NCBI GenBank assembly: GCA_964476135.1
Contig: CAYYYG010000024.1
Span: forward strand, 1 to 18,014
Direction: 5' to 3'
Length of the DNA: 18,014 bases
From: CAYYYG01 sp964476135
GTDB taxonomy: Bacteria > Patescibacteriota > Microgenomatia > UBA1406 > GWC2-37-13
The number at the start of each line of letters is the position of its first letter. The stretch's first letter is position 1. Of this stretch, positions 13,792 through 18,014 are shown piece by piece. A program made the translations under genes and the position numbers. Below the pieces are notes generated by a model, which ran no database searches, had not been told where the DNA came from, and worked only from the letters and a program-made list of their open reading frames with translations.

Positions 13792-15921
13792 CTAGAGCGA
13801 TTCAAGCTCTTTCTTTACCTGTTCCTCTTCCCCGAAAGTATCAATAATATATTGAAACAGCTTTTTTGCCTCAACTTTATTGTTGTATTTTTTCAAAAGC
13901 TGGGCTTTGAGAAAGTAGGCGTCGTAGTAATTACTTTTCAACTTAATTGCTCGATCTATAGCATCTAATGAATTACCGGCGTAATCCAACTTTTTATCTT
14001 TGTCCTTTTCTTCATCCTCAAGTAGAGAGTAAAACAAAGATTCGCTGTAAGGAATTTTCGGATCAGTAGGCGCTATCTTTGAGGCTTCGGTAAAAAGCGA
14101 CAATGAATCAGCCAAAATTCGTGGATCTTGATCGATCTGATAATATAAATATGCATTTTTGATTGCAGTTTTAAGGTAAAGTATATTATCGTGAGATATG
14201 CTTCTTGAATGCTCATTATAGTATCGGGAAAGCTTAACCAGTCGAGCGCTCGTCTCCTGCTCTCCCGACTTGGAAACTCCATATGCTAAATTCGCAAGAA
14301 TAAAAGATAATTTATCTTCATAGACATGTTCGTAATGCCTATCTAGAACATCTGTATACAGCGAAGCCGCCTGCTGATAATCTCCTGAGCGAACTAACTT
14401 ATCACTGTATGCATAATCAATATCGGCACGATAGGCATTGGTCACATACATAATCCCATATAACCCGATCGACAAGACTAAGCCCTTCAGTATATGGTGT
14501 GTAATTCTTTGCTCACGCCTATCGGCAATAAAGCCACTATTAACATGAGAGACTGAGTAAATTATCGCCGGAGTAAGGTATAAAAAAAGCTGGACGGTAG
14601 TTGTCGAGAAACCGAAAAAATTAGTAACTAGAATAGTGACATAAGCTGAACCCATAAGCAATGACAATAATCCCGCCTCGTCTCGATCTGACTTATAACT
14701 ATTTCTTACAAAAACCACAATCATTGTTATCGTCGCGATGATTACAATAAGATAAGCACCTAGACCAAAATACCCGGTCGTTGCCAAATAATTCAAATAT
14801 TCATTATGTGCCTTGTTGTACAAAAAATCCCACTCCGAGGTCAGATTATGCTCTGGCGGCCGGACGAAATAATATGAATACCCGAAGGTTTCCAGGCCTG
14901 TGCCAAAATATGGGTATCGCCGACCAAGCTCAATGGCACCTTTCCAGACTATTTTTCTGATGTCTATGGAGTCGGTAACACCTGAATCGGGACGGGTCGT
15001 TGTTTCAGGCGCCAAGCTTTCGACATTTTTCCCTGCACTGAGAGTTATAAGATTGTCGATTTGAGGAATTCCCGTTTTAAACAAGAGAACAGTAAACAAT
15101 ATTCCGGCAAATAATGCAGTCGTCATTTTTTTGAATTCCGGTGCTGAAATTAATTTTCTGCAATAAATAAATGCAAAGGGCGAAAAAAATAATGCGACAG
15201 CAAGAGAAAGCATTGTAGATCTTGAACGCGTAAAAAGTATCGCTATGAAAACTAAAACAGTATATATGATATAAGCTGTAGCCGTTTTTAGCTTTGACTT
15301 TAGGATATTGATGAGGTAAAAATAAATACCTACAAAAAAATGAACCGCTAAATACGCGCCTAACCAGTTCGGTTGGCCTAGGGTAGAAAACATACGCTCC
15401 GCCGGACGGAATTGGTCTGTCCAGCATGAGTTATCGAATGTGCCGGTAAACACTAGACATGACAGGTCGTAACCGTATCGACCAGGAATACCCCACAGTA
15501 TCACGCCGAGCGAGGAAATAACCGAAACGATCAGAAACCGTTTAACCGACTTTACATCGAAGTATTGAATAAACCCAAAAAAAAGTAATAAATATGCGGT
15601 TATCGAGATTAAACCGCCATTAAACCGGCCGTAATATCCGACGATCGAAGTATGACGGTCGATAGAATAAAAAGTAGACACGGTCTGAGTCAAGAAAAAA
15701 AATGCGAGTGCGATTGAATAAAATAAAGGATACCTAAATTGACGATTGTGATATATAAAATCGATCGCCATACATACCGTTATCATAATAGTTATGATGT
15801 ATATGAACATTATTTTATTAAGTTCAAAAAGTTCACTCGTACCGGAGTACATGATCCATGGAGTTAAAAGAACAAGAATATAATATAATCGAATTATGAG
15901 TTTCGGTAAATGTTTTGTCAT
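13792..15921 (-). CDS. O-antigen ligase/polymerase-like (Wzy_C) membrane protein with repeat-rich C-terminus
   Basis: A 709-residue protein from the ATG at 15921 (a TTG at 15939 is in frame, but a TAAAAT box at 15934 to 15929 places the predicted start at 15922). The first ~470 residues hold about ten to eleven membrane helices. The Wzy_C/WaaL/PglL core is visible: S-x-L-G-Q-P-N-W-L-G-A-Y-L, FTRSRS-x-x-L, then an outward loop with R-x-P-x-x-G-x-G-L-x-x-F and K-A-H372-N-E-Y-L, including the His of the H-N-x-x-L motif important in WaaL-type ligases. The C-terminal ~230 residues are helical with TPR-like pairs (DYQQAASLYTDVL, YYDAYFLKAQLLKKY). It probably transfers or polymerises a lipid-linked glycan outside the membrane; substrate is unknown. 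Pilin O-glycosylation is possible given the neighbouring pilus genes. Confidence 0.82.
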   Translation of the reverse strand: MTKHLPKLIIRLYYILVLLTPWIMYSGTSELFELNKIMFIYIITIMITVCMAIDFIYHNRQFRYPLFYSIALAFFFLTQTVSTFYSIDRHTSIVGYYGRFNGGLISITAYLLLFFGFIQYFDVKSVKRFLIVSVISSLGVILWGIPGRYGYDLSCLVFTGTFDNSCWTDQFRPAERMFSTLGQPNWLGAYLAVHFFVGIYFYLINILKSKLKTATAYIIYTVLVFIAILFTRSRSTMLSLAVALFFSPFAFIYCRKLISAPEFKKMTTALFAGILFTVLLFKTGIPQIDNLITLSAGKNVESLAPETTTRPDSGVTDSIDIRKIVWKGAIELGRRYPYFGTGLETFGYSYYFVRPPEHNLTSEWDFLYNKAHNEYLNYLATTGYFGLGAYLIVIIATITMIVVFVRNSYKSDRDEAGLLSLLMGSAYVTILVTNFFGFSTTTVQLFLYLTPAIIYSVSHVNSGFIADRREQRITHHILKGLVLSIGLYGIMYVTNAYRADIDYAYSDKLVRSGDYQQAASLYTDVLDRHYEHVYEDKLSFILANLAYGVSKSGEQETSARLVKLSRYYNEHSRSISHDNILYLKTAIKNAYLYYQIDQDPRILADSLSLFTEASKIAPTDPKIPYSESLFYSLLEDEEKDKDKKLDYAGNSLDAIDRAIKLKSNYYDAYFLKAQLLKKYNNKVEAKKLFQYIIDTFGEEEQVKKELESL
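13794..13816 (+). terminator. Weak possible terminator for the unknown membrane gene
   Basis: AGAGC (13794-13798) pairs with GCTCT (13806-13810) over a 7-nt loop and is followed by TTCTTT. The stem is short and the site lies inside the 3' end of the convergent ligase-like gene, so this is a low-confidence call. Confidence 0.25.
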
Positions 15922-16983
15922 ATGCTTAATTTTATCCAAAAAATAAAAAATATCCAGATACCTTTTTTATCGTACATGCATCTGTATTTTGATCTGGGTA
16001 CGGAAACTACCCGCATCGCGATAAAGGAAAAAGGCATAGTTCTTAAGGAACCATCTTATATCGGATACAACACAAAAATTAAAGAATATATTTTTTTCGG
16101 ATCGGAAGCAAAAACAATTCTTGGCAAAACTCCGGATTTCGTCAAAATTATCCGTCCGGTCGTAAATGCGATTCTTTCCGATTTTGACGGTGAAATAGCA
16201 CTCCTTTCTAATTTTATGGACCGTTCGGTAAATCCATATCTTGCTCAATACAAAATAATAAAGCCAACCTTCAAAGCCATGACCTGTATCCCGTCCATAG
16301 CAACCGAGATCGAACAGAAGGCGGTCGAGGAATCGCTAGTTAAAATAGGGTGCAATGATGTAATACTGATCGAAAAAGCCATTGCAACCAGTGCCGGATG
16401 CGGATTCGATGTGTTTTCCCACAAACCGCGTTTTGTTATAGATCTGGGGGCAGGCCTGATTGAGCTTAGTATTGTAAGCGGAGGCGGAATAGTGATACAA
16501 AAAGCCCTTAAGGGAGCAGGTGAACATATGAATAAACTTATCGCCAACTACCTATATCTTAAACATGGAATAGTACTTGGCGATCGAACCTGTGAAGAGC
16601 TGAAAAAGGAGCTCCTAGACTTCAATGAAGTCGATAAAACAGCAACCGTACGTGGAAAATCGTTGGAAACAGGATTACCAAAATCAATAAGAGTCAAAAC
16701 CAGTGATATTAAAGAGGCTTTGCAAAATAGCCTTAATCAGATTATAGATTCTACGAAAGAACTTATGGAAGCATCACCTCCTGAAATCGCCGATGAAGTA
16801 TACAATCATGGGATAACCCTAACAGGCACAATGGCAAACGCTCCGGGTATCGACAAATTCATTTCTAAAGAGCTAAAAATAGACGCATATATCGCCAAAA
16901 ATTATCAAGACGCGACTATTCATGGCCTCATGGAATTAGATAAAGAGAGCGAGAACGTACACAAATTAATAGGATATAAATAG
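15922..16983 (+). CDS. mreB: MreB-like actin homologue lacking ATP-hydrolysis residues
   Basis: A cytoskeletal actin homologue of 353 residues from 15922. Starts at 15910 and 15976 are also in frame; 15922 keeps an amphipathic stretch MLNFIQKIKNIQI comparable to the membrane-binding N-terminus of some MreBs. Family landmarks: DLGT at 24-27, KGIVLKEPS, a LGKTP-x-x-x-x-x-x-RP-V block, ATEIEQKAVEES, phosphate-2 DLGAG at 174-178, and LTGTMANAPGID at 300-311. Alignment by motif to Thermotoga MreB puts Lys at the catalytic Glu131 position (K152) and Leu at Thr158 (L179), and the adenosine GGG motif reads GTM. It should still fold and perhaps polymerise, but ATP turnover is doubtful. No mreC or mreD follows; the next element is the rRNA promoter. 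Head-to-head with the ligase-like gene. Confidence 0.87.
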   Translation: MLNFIQKIKNIQIPFLSYMHLYFDLGTETTRIAIKEKGIVLKEPSYIGYNTKIKEYIFFGSEAKTILGKTPDFVKIIRPVVNAILSDFDGEIALLSNFMDRSVNPYLAQYKIIKPTFKAMTCIPSIATEIEQKAVEESLVKIGCNDVILIEKAIATSAGCGFDVFSHKPRFVIDLGAGLIELSIVSGGGIVIQKALKGAGEHMNKLIANYLYLKHGIVLGDRTCEELKKELLDFNEVDKTATVRGKSLETGLPKSIRVKTSDIKEALQNSLNQIIDSTKELMEASPPEIADEVYNHGITLTGTMANAPGIDKFISKELKIDAYIAKNYQDATIHGLMELDKESENVHKLIGYK

Positions 16984-16986
16984 CAT

Positions 16987-17015
16987 TTGATTTATTAAAG
17001 ATCATTCTATACAAT
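16987..17015 (+). promoter_or_regulatory. rRNA operon promoter
   Basis: TTGATT at 16987-16992, exactly 17 nt, then TACAAT at 17010-17015; the region upstream is A/T-rich. The predicted start near 17022 gives a ~190-nt leader before the mature 16S end. I saw no convincing boxA. Confidence 0.65.
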
Positions 17016-17021
17016 ATAGCT

Positions 17022-17211
17022 TACTCGCACGTTGAAAATTCGGTGCCTAATTGAATTTGTAACTTTTTACCGTTCTACGTAAAAAGATCTATAAATTCTT
17101 GTATCCTGAGCGACTTTTACCGTCGCGAAGGATAACCTATTTAGTCAAGTAATCGGGTTAGGAATCCTTTGGAGTTAGCGCAAGCGAAACAAAAAAGGAC
17201 TTCCCAACAAT
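17022..17211 (+). other. 16S rRNA leader with three local hairpins
   Basis: Three stems can be drawn by eye. (a) CTTTTTAC 17063-17070 with GTAAAAAG 17079-17086. (b) TATCCT 17102-17107 with AGGATA 17129-17134, continued after a tandem G-A/G-A internal loop by GCGAC 17110-17114 with GTCGC 17122-17126, loop of 7 nt. (c) GGAATCCTTT 17161-17170 with AAAGGA-c-TTCC 17194-17204 (one bulged C), ending about 7 nt before the 16S start. They may serve processing by RNase III, whose gene is in this window; pairing with sequence downstream of 16S cannot be tested here. Confidence 0.5.

Positions 17212-18014
<803 letters not shown>

Noticed and set aside
16984..17211. NusB-binding boxA in the rRNA leader
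   Set aside because: No segment resembling GCTCTTTAACA was found; absence by eye is not proof.

Overview
The window reads as chromosomal DNA of a Candidate Phyla Radiation (Patescibacteria) bacterium. The evidence is a divergent 16S rRNA gene with rewritten universal segments, very tight gene packing with convergent and divergent genes that abut, shortened housekeeping proteins, and a complete monoderm-style type IV pilus (T4P) locus of the kind common in that group. I cannot place it to a phylum by eye. TGA is a normal stop (recG, rpmF-nusB-rnc segment, rpsP), so this is not a code-25 lineage such as Gracilibacteria or Absconditabacteria.

Layout. 1-2700 (+): housekeeping block, with the C-terminal part of recG (cut by the window edge), then rpmF, nusB, rnc and rpsP. 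2701-7416 (-): T4P block, with five prepilin-like genes read 7416 to 5021, then pilM, pilN and pilO; pilO ends exactly where rpsP ends. 7460-8119 (-): a short DNA polymerase III delta'-like gene (holB). 8150-12778 (+): the pilus motor and platform genes pilB, pilT and pilC, then a major-pilin-like gene closed by a textbook terminator. 12835-13788 (+): an unrecognised membrane protein. 13792-15921 (-): a Wzy_C/O-antigen-ligase-like membrane protein with a long repeat-rich C-terminus. 15922-16983 (+): a divergent MreB-like actin homologue. 16984-18014 (+): rRNA promoter, structured leader and the first ~800 nt of 16S rRNA, cut by the window end.

How the parts fit. PilB (extension) and PilT (retraction) drive the PilC platform; PilM-PilN-PilO form the inner alignment complex; the product at 12212 is the best candidate for the main pilin and the five minus-strand prepilins for minor or tip subunits. 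No secretin (PilQ) and no prepilin peptidase (PilD) gene lies in the window; the first is expected for a monoderm, the second must be elsewhere. The ligase-like protein next door could glycosylate pilins, but that is inference.

The most noteworthy signals: (1) the 16S 530 loop and helix 24 carry paired compensatory changes at positions that are nearly invariant in bacteria, and these give the gene mismatches to the standard 515F/806R primers; (2) promoter -10 boxes repeatedly lie only about 7-12 nt before start codons and Shine-Dalgarno motifs are nearly absent, suggesting leaderless initiation plus stop-start coupling; (3) the MreB homologue lacks both known ATP-hydrolysis residues, and PilM has lost all three actin-fold nucleotide motifs; (4) the prepilins are unusually rich in cysteine, one with eight including a CGPC motif; (5) holB and pilB appear to share one overlapping bidirectional -10 region.
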